Part shown: piece by piece, positions 1 to 11,100 of the stretch
Numbering within the stretch: the stretch's first letter is position 1
Layout: each line of letters starts with the position of its first letter
NCBI GenBank assembly: GCA_949316235.1
Contig: OX438741.1
Coordinates: 9,600,124 to 9,664,123, forward strand
Source of the DNA: Oegoconia quadripuncta
Lineage: Eukaryota; Arthropoda; Insecta; Lepidoptera; Autostichidae
Length of the DNA: 64,000 nt
Direction: 5' to 3'
Translations under genes and position numbers: made by a program
Notes under the pieces: generated by a model
Seen by the model: only the letters and a program-made list of their open reading frames with translations
The model's database searches: none
What the model was told of the DNA's origin: nothing

Positions 1-548
1 GGAGTGCTCTCGCTCTTCATATTCTCTTGAGTCTTCCTGATGTCCTTACCACCCTTAGTTTTAGTTTTTATCCGAATAGCTGCACTCTTCTTTGGTGTTT
101 TGCTTTTTAGTCCTTTTAATATGGGCCCTTTTTTGGGGGTTTTTTTACTTTCTTGTTTTGTATTTTTTGGTTTTACAGTATCGGTTAGGCTGTTTCTTGC
201 CATGCTTGTCAGCTTTATGTTTTCGCTTTGCAATTCGATTACTCGTGCTTTAAGCGAATCTATTTCCTCTTGTAATATCCGTGTCACGTTTACACTCTCT
301 AATTGAGCTGTTCTTTGGAGCTCTTCAAATAATGCAATATTTTTCTCATGCATTCTAATGATACTAAGAGCTTCTTCATAGTCTTTCATGTCTAACGTTT
401 GTTGTTCCATGATCTTTTTATATTTATCTCTGTCCGCAATTACGTTATCCAATTGTTTATCTTGTTCAACTAGTTGGTATTTTAGTAGTTTTATTTGATT
501 ATTGAATTTGACGTTTATTTGATTATTGATTGAGATGACACATCTGTG
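1..548 (-). CDS. Partial coiled-coil, lysine-rich open frame running off the left edge
   Basis: On the - strand an open frame runs without a stop from an in-frame TAG at 551-549 to base 1, about 182 codons, so it is cut by the window edge. The first ATG is at 410-408. The part before it (for example KLLKYQLVEQDKQLDNVIAD) and the part after it are heptad-like and rich in Glu, Gln, Leu and Lys, as in a coiled coil. The C-terminal visible third is strongly basic, with KKTPKKG-type patches. I do not recognise the family. It could be ORF1 of a retroelement, since a LINE fragment lies next to it in the opposite orientation, or an exon of a host nuclear protein. An open frame this long in AT-rich DNA is unlikely by chance. 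The 5' boundary is unknown and no clear splice acceptor is assigned. Confidence 0.5.
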
Positions 549-589
549 CTATTTAAAGTTAAGAGATATCAATAATCTTGTGACGATGT

Positions 590-1590
590 AAACACTGCTA
601 TTTTTGAACTTGTTAACTGGTTTACAGTAAATAATCTTCTTTTGAATGAAAAAAAAAACTAAATGCATAAAATTTACTTTACCAAATGTTAAACAACTGC
701 CTATTGACATATTTGTACGAGGTGATAAATTGGATCTTGTAGATACTACTGTCTTTTTAGGATTGACATTGGATGATAAGCTTCAGTGGGGGTCTCATAT
801 TGAGAAACTAGCGAAAAAGCTCGCTTCTGCAGCGTATGCAGTCAAAAAAATCAGAAATTTAACAGACGTTCATACCGCAAGACTGGTTTACTTTAGCTAT
901 TTCCACAGCTTGATGTCATATGGCATATTGTTGTGGGGAAACGCTGCTGACATACATATCATTTTTGTTCTGCAGAAGCGTGCTATTCGTGCCATTTATA
1001 AATTAGGATCTAGAGTGTCTCTTAAAGAGAAGTTTAAGGAAATTAATGTCTTAACAATGACTTGTCAATACATTTATGAGAATTTGTTATATGCAAAAAA
1101 AAATATAACCTTATTCGCTAAAAATAATGATAGGCACAATGTATATATAATATATACAAGGAATAAGAACCCGTTATCAGTTTATGTTAGCCGACTTCAT
1201 AAAGTTAGTAAATCGTTCAAAGGGCAATGTATACGCTTTTATAATAAGTTTCCAATAGACATTCAAAATTTGATTTAAAATACATAAATTTAAAGCAATC
1301 ATAAAACAGAAATTATCAGCAAAAGGCTATTATAAAATCACTGACTATTCGAATGATAAGCAAGCATGGACATACTTAGCTGTCTTATTATTCATATAAT
1401 TATGAAATCACAAATTGTAACCCATAATCTTTAAAAGAGCAACCCTAGAGTTTCTTGCTCGTTCTTCTCTGGGTAGTCAGCTTTGTGAATGAGCCGTAAA
1501 TTTAAATGTAATATTAATAGTGACGTTTTCAAGTGATAATTTTATCCTATGAAATAAAATATTTTGATTTGATATGATTTGATTATGTTT
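590..1590 (+). mobile_element. 5'-truncated LINE, reverse transcriptase C-terminal part
   Basis: The frame at 646-1278 encodes the end of a non-LTR reverse transcriptase. Motifs are FLGLTLDDKLQW, YFSYFHSLMSYGILLWGNAA and LQKRAIRAIYKLG, then a C-terminal RFYNKFP segment. Just upstream (about 610-660) the preceding RT motif WF..NNLLLNE is readable one frame off, with the shift in the long A tract near 650-658, so this copy is dead. After the stop comes a 3' UTR with a small hairpin (1437-1460) and a TTTGAT-type tail near 1560-1590. The same family recurs at 40514-41210, 52508-52830 and 59190-59330, with a diverged copy at 21900-22346. It resembles CR1/Jockey-group elements; the exact clade is not resolved. 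Confidence 0.85.
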
Positions 1591-1825
1591 GGCACTTCGT
1601 TTACTTTGGATTTTATTTTATTTTATTTTATTCTATTCTATTTTATTTATTGATACACAAAACAGATTACAATCGTACATGAGAAGAACTTAAAGTTAAC
1701 TTAGATTCGAACTAGATTGGAATCCCAAGCATGTATACACAACATGGTTAAACAAGAACAAGCTTAATTATTGTATTATAACTTAAGTCGCGATAATGAA
1801 AAAAAATGAAATTGAAATTCAGTCA

Positions 1826-1902
1826 GTCAGTACGCTTCCACCTTCGACCTCATCTTCAGGTGTGATTGAGGTCAAGTACCAACCCGTTGTGCATAAAAAA
1901 AA
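1826..1902 (+). repeat. 3' fragment of SINE type A
   Basis: Only the 3' end of the common SINE is present, from CAGTACGCTTCCACCTTCGA to the AACCCGTTGTGCATAAAAAA tail. The tRNA-like head is missing. Confidence 0.75.
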
Positions 1903-2116
1903 CTGACAGAATAAAACACTTTTAGCTTTACTTAAGTCTAGATAATTTTTGAATTAGGATTTGTCAATTATTGACTTTTATATTTATTTTTTATTTTCTT
2001 GTAGGTATGTGTGCCAGTTTAAACAGTAGACTTTGTCTATCTTTAAGTAGAGCTTGTTATTAATCTAATATACCGCAACACTTATTTCAGAGAAAAACTT
2101 CTGTGATGACATAAAT

Positions 2117-5100
2117 ATGAAAGGCGCTCCAAAGCTGTTGGTATCACTTGTAATATGTAAGTATTATTTTGCCCAGGAACTAGAATCCAGGCCAAAACCT
2201 TTTAAAAGCGAAGTATCAATAAAAAATAAAGGCTTTTTGGCGGGAACTCGGCGAGTGAAGTAGCATTTTTCTTTATAAGTCTTATAATTTGTGCATTCTA
2301 ACTTTTGAAGCTTAATAATGACAGAATATTGTGCAACAAACGTTAGTGATAGTGTACAAGTGAAGGGAAGTGTAAATTAAAGTGCGTAACGGAGCTTTCG
2401 GGTTCCCACAAGAAGCCGCCAAAATCTTTTGTAAAGCATTCTGCCACTTTACTGAAGAATGACTTGACCGTGACTAGACTCTGTATACGCCAAGTATACG
2501 ACGAATTACTTGTTTTGACTGAGACTGACTTACAAACTGAAGAAATAAGAGAAATAAGACATGGCTGTTATGGGCTAGATCCCTTTGCCTTCTCCTAAAG
2601 GAGAGAATGAAACCAAAAAAAAAAAACATGCCCTGGGAATGAGTCGCACTCAGGCTTTTTGGCGGGATCTCGGCGAGTGAAGTTGCATTTTTCTTTATTA
2701 TTCTTATAATTTGTGCATTCTAACTTTTGAAGCTTAATAATGGCAGAATATTGTGCAGCAAACGTTAGTGTTGGTGTATAGGTGAAAGGAAGTGTAAATT
2801 AAAGTGCGTAACGGAGCTTTCGGGTTCGAATACCCACTGTTTACCTGGACACCTTCATGAAGGAGGACTTCTGGCAGAAAGGCGTCGTTTTCCGGCGGTT
2901 TCATGGAATAAAATAAATTATTGTATTATTATACTTATATGTCGAAGAAGGGCGGGTGGGCGTTGCTAGCGACTGGGACGGTGCCAGTCGCGTGGTAAAG
3001 GGTTACTCGGGCAATGGCGATATTATTGCAAGCTACTATAGGCGAATAGACAACGTATTCACATTCGATTACCGTAACCGCCTCCGTGGCTCAATGTAAA
3101 CAACATTGAGTTTACGATTCGGAGGTCGCGGGTTCGATCCCCAGCGGGGTACATGTTTAAGTACTCGGTTTGGTTGGTGGTAGGGCATCTGAAATGTCCG
3201 CCTGGCTAGCTACCATCATCTTATCTAAATCTGCCGCCAAGCAGCAATGTTAATAGCATTGTTGTGTTCCGGTTGTCAGAGATAAGATAGCCAGTCCCCC
3301 AAATGTGTTGGGGTTTCCGGGTCAGTACGCTTCCACCTTCGACCTCATCTTCACTTAACATCAGGTGTGATTGAGGTCAAGTGCGAACCCGTCGTGCATA
3401 AACAAAAAAAAAGATTATGATCATGGAACCCGAGATGCTTACTGCTGAAAAGTAAACATATGCACGCCCCTCTGTCTGCGTCTGTGGAATTCAGCCGGAG
3501 TGGTCTACAATTCCTCCTTACTCAAATTCCATGGCCAACTTCTTATTAGTAACGACTTACCGGATTCTTCCAAGCGTTGGTGATAGTAGGTAATCAGAGT
3601 CACTCACGGTCGTTGATGTGTTAGGTAGTGGGCGACCTCTTTGACGGCTGATAGCAAAGTCCTCGCCATTTTCGATGTGCAGACCTTATATTACTGTCAC
3701 GGCGCCGTATCCGGCGGTACCAGCGCCACCAAGATTATTTCCTATTAATAGCGTATTATGATAGTCAGTTGACTATTCCAATAATGAATTCTATCGCTAA
3801 TTTACGCTATCTAGGACATATATGTTAGTCTGTAAGGTATGTATCTATGGGTATTTTTGCCTGAAAATAAATGATTTATTATTATTATATTATTATTATT
3901 ATATCAATCTCCGACAAGCGCGTGGGTTGATGATGGTTTTGAAAAAAAAATGTAGATAAAAGTATTGACGTAAAATCGGCCCGATTATCGGCATTACAAA
4001 AAGTCTGTCGTGGGCGGGCAGCCTTACGTTTGACGCGCGGTCGACTGTACAGGGGATTTATAATTATAGTAAACTTTTATTATCCATATTTCTCTGTACG
4101 ACATACTGCCATAACTATCACTATATTTATGTAAATATACACACAACAACACTGTGTAGGGATATTCTGATTTTCTCAATTTACTCAAAATTTGTTTTGA
4201 CTAACATACAACGTGTATATATTTTTATAAAGCCTATTTATCAGACTATATTTTGGTACAAAACAAATTTTTTGTTTTGTGTAAATGATTTTTGTTTTTG
4301 AAATAAAGACAAAAAGTTAAATTTAATTTAATTAAAAGTTAAATTTAACCGATACACTTCTCGGAGAAAATTAAATTTCCATCCACATCACCTGGATGAG
4401 TGGAAGTCTACCACTGTACGTTTCTCAAGAAACTTCTTACCACGTACGACCACCCTGTGGAACGGACTTCCGGCAGCGGTGTTCCCGAACGAGTACGACA
4501 TTGGAACCTTCAAGAAACGAGCCTACACCTTCCTCAAAGGCCGGCAACGCATCTGTGACACTTTTGGTGTTGCGAGCATGCGGGTCACCTGATGGAAAGT
4601 AATCACCGCCGCCCATGGACACCCCCATGAGCGGCGGTGATTACTTTCCATCAGGTGACCCGCATGCTCGTTTGCCGCTCTCTCATATAAAAAAAATAAA
4701 AAATAATGGTAAATCTAAAGATGAATGTCCTTTTCTGAAAAAAATTCAAGTAAAGCGAAATTATCAGGTTTTTTGCAGTAACGCGGAAAATTAGCAGTCA
4801 ATAAAAGCAGGCACCCACTCACGGTCCAGCGATGATTTTTCGTGTTTTGAATAAAGTTTCAAAGTCTTGTTGCGGGATATTCTCCCAGGTTCTGCTGAGA
4901 TGCAAAAAAAGTTGCTCTTCAGTTGTAACGTTTGGGGGAAAGTTCCTCAAAGCCCTTCTTTGGAGCATGTCCCATTTTTTTTATATATATTTAAAAAATG
5001 TCCCATGCGTGCTCATAGGTTTTAGGTCTGGTGATGAACTTTAACCCCTGTACTCGTATCACTTGTGTAGTAACGTTATTTGTACTTGTCTATTCAATTG

Positions 5101-8100
5101 GCTATGTCTATAAAACGTGTTTTGAATAAAGTTTCAAAGTCTTGTTGCGGGATATTCTCCCAGGTCCTGCTGAGATGCAAAAAAAGTTGCTCTTCAGTCG
5201 TAACGTTTGGAGGAAAGTTCCTCAAAGCCCTTCTTTGGAGCATGTCCCATTTTTTTTATATATATAAAAAACTGTCCCATGCGTGCTCATAGGTTTTAGG
5301 TCTGGTGATGAACTTTAACCCCTGTACTCGTATCACTTGTGTAGTAACGTTATTTGTACTTGTCTATTCAATTGGCTTGCTATTATCCTAGACCCCTTGT
5401 GAGCGTGCTTGTTTTTTATGTTATTTAATTATTTGTTCTAGATGAAGAAATGAATAACCGACCAAATTAATATATCGCTTCTCTAAAACCGCTCATCTTT
5501 TTCCCTGATCTTTCCTCTACCTACGTTGTCATTGGCAGAATTTATTGTGCTAGAAGACCACGATATAAAAAGTCATTATTAAAAAAAAATATATTATAGG
5601 TACATAAATACACAAATTTCCGTTTCAGTAACATACCTGCAAGTGACTCCCGTCGCCGACTCTGGCTGCCATCTGTCCGGCGCAGGCGCCGACGGTGCGC
5701 CCCCCGTATTGGCATACCGAAGAGACGGTAACGGCGAACGACGAATCAAAGTGATCGGGTCGCCGCCGCTACTGAGGCGCGCTGTCAAAGTACAGGATGT
5801 GCGCCCGTTGGCCGCTATTGCCAGACAGGGCCCCCCACCAGGGGGACGCCCAGGACCCCCAGGTCCAGGGGGAGGCCCTGGAGGACCAGACGGCGGCCCA
5901 CGACCACCCGGACCACCGGGCCCACCAGGGCCAGCGGATGCCCCAGACCAACCCCAGGCACCCCAAGGACCACCACCGGGACCCAAGCCCAAACCACGGC
6001 CAAATATGAACAAAAACGGGTAAAAATATTACTTGAATTTGATCCTGTGCCCCTTACATGAGCTCGCTCGCTACTCAGTTCACTGAGGAGTGGGCGGTGC
6101 CTAATTGTGTTCTATGCTGTCATCAAAACTGTATTGCAATGCTTTGTGCTATGTGTGTATACAACAGAAAAACAAACAAACATAGTTTTGGTATAATTGT
6201 TCTGCGACGGATTCAACAAACCGGAAACTTTATCTTGACCGTGGTGGCCAGTGCCGAACTCAATAAAAGATATTGTGCGAGGAGGTTTGCTGGTCCCCGC
6301 CCTAACTTATCACCCTGTTTATACCCCATGTTAATATGAACAGAGGACATCGACAAAGTAACTCTTTAGTAATCTGTACCATAGACAAGGAAGTAGTAAT
6401 CATTAGCTAGACCGCGTTTAAACCGCTGAGCCACCGACGCTTCTATAGGAAACAGTAATTCTAATGAATTAAGAAATACGGGCACAAACAAAATTTAATT
6501 CTCCTAAAATATGACATAGATAATTTATGACGACCTATTGATGTAGTGGATAGTGACCCTATCAGCGAAACCAACGGTTGCGGGTTCGAATCCCGCGAGG
6601 GGTAAATGTTTGTGTGATGAATACGAACATTTATTCCCGAGTCTTGGATGTTTATATAAATATTTATATATGTTTATCCGTTATCTAGTATCCATAGTAC
6701 AAGCTTTGCTTAGTTTGGGACTAGATGATTGGTGTAAGTGTCCGAAATATTTATTATTATTATTTATAATTGCCATGAAATTAGCTTCAAAAATTACTCA
6801 TACACGGGTAACACAAGCATGCACAGTTTTTTGAGATATAAATTATAATCGTAGGTAACGCAGTCTCTGCGTATGAGAATGAGGATGACGCAAAATTTTC
6901 ACACAAAACATTGAATAACTTTTAAACTACAGCAGCACAAAATATTTCCTTTGGGCACTATTTCGGCACAGTTTTTTGACGTTTGAATTCTACTGTGTGT
7001 ATTTTAACATCACGCACCTCGGGGCGGGGGTGTGCCTCTCACTCGTTCGATATAATCAAAATCATTTAAATAGATGCGAAAGTTTGGATGTATGTTTGTT
7101 TATTCGTTGTTTTTTGGCCAATCACGGCGAAACGGCTGAACGGATTTCGATAAAATTTCGTATAAAACTAGAATATACCCTGGATTAAGACATAGGATAT
7201 TTTTATCCCTATAAAGTGTGTGGTTCCCGCGGGATAAATACATTTCTGCGATAAAGTTATGCCACGCAGGCGAAGCCGCGGGCGGAAAGCTAGCCCAATA
7301 TATATGTCGGCAGTCGCGTGGTAAAGGGTAGCTCGTGCAATGGCGATATTATTGCAAGCTACCATAGCCGAATAGACAACGTATTCACATTCGATTATGA
7401 TCATGAAACCTGAAATGCTTACTGGTGAATAGTAAATATTTGCACGCCCCTCATGCCATACAACTTGGCCCTCGCGTGCAGTCTGTGGAATTCAACTGGA
7501 CCTAGTATTCAATTCCTCCTTGCTCAAATCCCATGACCAACTTCTTATTAACTAACGACGATAGTAGGTAATCACAATCACTCCCAGTCGTTGATGTGTT
7601 CAATGGAGCTCCGACTCATTTGAAGGCTGGTAGCAAAAATTATGAATTCTATCGCTAATTTATCGCTATCTACGACAATCCTATATCTATTAATCGAAAA
7701 GCTACATTAAAACAAATAAAATCTACATAACAATATCTACTTAATTGATTAATTGCAACTAGTGTTTGAAAATCCTGTGTTTCAGGCGATGATGCTAAAA
7801 CTTGACTTAAAATAATATATTACAATCACAGGAACAAACTAAAGATGTATAAATAAAGTAGGTATACATAATAAACCTATGCGTAAGGTCAGCCTATTAT
7901 AAAGTACTGAGAGCGCGCGGCTACTTACTCAGGAGTAGAACATCTTCCATACTAGCGCCGAGTCAGGAAGGTTTAGCGCGAAACGGGTGTAGATGTCGAC
8001 ATCGCATCTACGAACAAATAATTATCCTTTTTTGTTCGTAGCTTTGCATTCTAACTATAACGCTTTTAATTAAAAAGTCAATATTAACATGAATACCTAC

Positions 8101-11100
8101 CTGTTTTATATTAATGTTTATAATTTAATAATAATTTTTTTAATATATTATTAATAATAATAAAATTTCACCGAGGGCAAATATCACCACTCAATAAACT
8201 ACCTATTTATAGAAAATATAAAGTAGCCATTGATTAATTTTTAAGGAATTCTTAGCATCTTTTACAACGCAATGAAGTTCACAGTGGTAATTTCAATTTA
8301 ATATTCTGGTTTAATAACTAAATTCGAGCTTCATATACATTTATTAAATATTTAAAGCAAGCTATAGAATGGTAAAAAATATTTTTATTAAATTACTGGT
8401 GGGTGCTCTACTTCTACTAAATAATCAGAAACTTTACGATGACCTATAGGAAGCTACACAACATAAATTACGTATTTTTACTGGTATAGCGCTACATTTC
8501 AAAATTCCCTATACTGAATTATTCCTCCGTGTAGGTATACTCATTATTTTCAACTAATCTTATCAACAGGTTCAAGCGAACTGTTCGCAAGACGGCAAAG
8601 CGTACGCGAACCACGCCAGTATCAATTTCATTGACAGATTATTGTGATCAGAGGGCGATTTACTGCATGAAAGCCTACGAGTAAGTACATCTCCCTAATC
8701 TCTTTCTTAGGACTTGTCTTCTGTCAAACAGAATAATAAATATAATAAATAATAAATATCCCTAAGACATACACACAGCGCCATCTAGTTCCACAGTAAG
8801 CAACTATACGCTTGTGTCGTGGATACCAGATGGTTGATATACTACATAAATACATTTTTTTTGTAAATATATACTTATTATAAATGAAATAATAATAATA
8901 TAAATAAATATTTCGGACACTTACACCAATCATCTAGTCCCAAACTAAGCAAAGCTTGTGCTATGGATACTAGATAACGGATAAACATACATAAATATTT
9001 ATATAAACATCCATGACTCGGGAATAAATGTTCGTATTCATCCCACAAACATTTACCCCTCGCAGGATTCGAACCCGCAACCGTTGGTTTCGCTGACAGG
9101 GTCACTATCCACTACACCAACCGGTCGTCAACGTTGTTGTTCTACGAAACGAATGTTTCTATTAAATGAAGACCTGTTAGGTGTAGTGGTTAGAAACCCT
9201 GACTGATTACCCCTTAGGTAGCGGGTTCGAATCCGACTAGAGCTATGTGTAAAATATACGCCGTTGCCCCGCTAAATGCATAAGCTCAGCTGCTACCTAC
9301 ATTTGTAGGCGCAGGTACAGATCTACGGAGGCGTCTATAATAAAGGGTGTCCCACATTTAACGCCGAATTTAAATTCGAATTAAAACAAGAAAAAAATTA
9401 ATCAAATAAAAAATTGTAGAGAATATTTTCGGGAAACAATAGAACAACTAAATAAGAGCGACTTTAAGTTTTCCATAGTAACAGAAAAAATGCAATAAAC
9501 TCTTTAAAATTCGATATTTTGAAAATGTTTTCAACTAACTTTTTAGTACTATGTATCCGGCTTACACATTAAAGTTTCATAATAATCGGTGTATTCATTT
9601 CGAAAAATTTGAACTTGAAAGTTTTAACCCTTTTAGGACTCGTCATTTTTATTATTATTAAATGAATAAGAAGAAAATTACAAACGACGAGGCTGTATGG
9701 TGTATAACCTTTTGCCTATCCTATGTGGATGAATAAAACAAAAAAAAATGTTATAATTTTTTATTTTTTTTTGTAAACAGCACTGGCGTTTTGTGCGGTC
9801 GTTCGTATAACTACACATATCACGATTTCCAGAACGTATGCGTGATCGATTTCGTCAATTGTATGGAGAGAGTTGAAAGTAAGTTTTTTTCGAAAATAGA
9901 ACGGATAAAAAGTATGGTACATTGTAAAAGAAAAAGTAAATGCCGTGTCGTATCAGGAAGTCAAAGAAAAGGCGGAATGTAGAGAAGTTGTGCCCTTCCC
10001 AGCCCACCTATGCTCAGCTGGGTCGTGTCACGAGGTGTATATGTACAGAAGGGGCGTGACAGGCCAGGGTCAAAACAGAACACGGATCACCACACTAACT
10101 TATTTATTGCATGAAACAGGTGGTACAGAGTACCGAAAGGGCCTTAAAACTAAAAAAACTTAACTATTGGATGTAAAAAAGATGAGTTGAAATCTGAAAA
10201 TCAATGTGCCAAAAAAAAGGATCCGTCAGTTCATCAGTCAGTCAGTTAGTTTAAAATTTCGAATTTCAACTCCAATAACCCAAACCCACCAATAGCTAAT
10301 TTAACCGCATGCGTCAATACCTACATAAATATTACATCATCATCATCATCAGCTCGTAAACATCCCATTTCAGGGATATAGGCCTTCCCTCGTATTTGAG
10401 GGAGTATGAGTCCACCACGCTGGCCCACAGCTGGTTGGGGACTTCACATCCCTTTGAATTTTTATTTCTCAGGCATGCAGGTTTCCTCACGATGTTTTCC
10501 TTCACAGTTTAAGAGCAGTTGGATAAATGCACTTTTTTAATATGTTATAATTATAAATATTGGTTCTTTACCTATAAAATTGGAGTTTTTTTTCTTCGTT
10601 AATCATATGTACCAATCCTGCGATTTTCGAAGCTATATCCAAATTTGATTTTTATTTGGAAAATGGAATGTTATTTCAAGGTTTCACATGAAATATTTTT
10701 TAATTTCTCGGCTAAATCACTTAATAAAAATCATTTCTTAGATTCAATGAAACTTTTATAAAGCGGTTACTTTTAAAAATTAACACTGCCTACTTAACTT
10801 AATGTTATCCGATAATACACATTTTAGCTAAATATGGATTTGCCGTTCCCAAAAAAAAATCAAAAATGTTTGTATGGAGAAAACAGTCTTAATGAAATTC
10901 TTCATACAAAACGTCAATTTCATAGGTAAGGACCTAATACATGCCATTTGTTTGCTCAGAAATAACTTATTCCCATATTTTCAGTTTGGTATATTGCATA
11001 TATGGGTCCATGTCACGAGTTGGTAAATATCACAGAATATCAGCGTAAGTAGTTACATACATACCTAAATAACGTCACAAACCTTTATCCCAAATGAGGT

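Noticed and set aside
4396..4628. Short open frames over the LINE tail and palindrome
   Set aside because: They are shadows of the RT C-terminal frame starting at 4378 and of its inverted copy.
5594..6013. Long - strand frame over the Pro/Gly-rich exon, with a consensus-like donor CAG|GTATGT
   Set aside because: The + strand frame has better codon usage, a strong acceptor at 5627-5628, and phases that fit exon 1 and exon 3. The - strand frame finds no partner exons.
6540..6605. tRNA-like sequences with good box A and box B (also near 9060-9120, 15890-15955, 17215-17275, 42620-42700, 47260-47325, 60605-60665)
   Set aside because: They are SINE heads: each is followed by the same long body, and no complete clover-leaf with paired acceptor stem can be formed.
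8600..8625. Alternative acceptor at 8618-8619 that would join exon 1 of the Kazal-like gene directly to the Kazal exons
   Set aside because: It is in phase and gives a plausible short protein, but it lacks a pyrimidine tract. The acceptor at 8568-8569 is better and fits exon 2. Kept only as a possible minor isoform.
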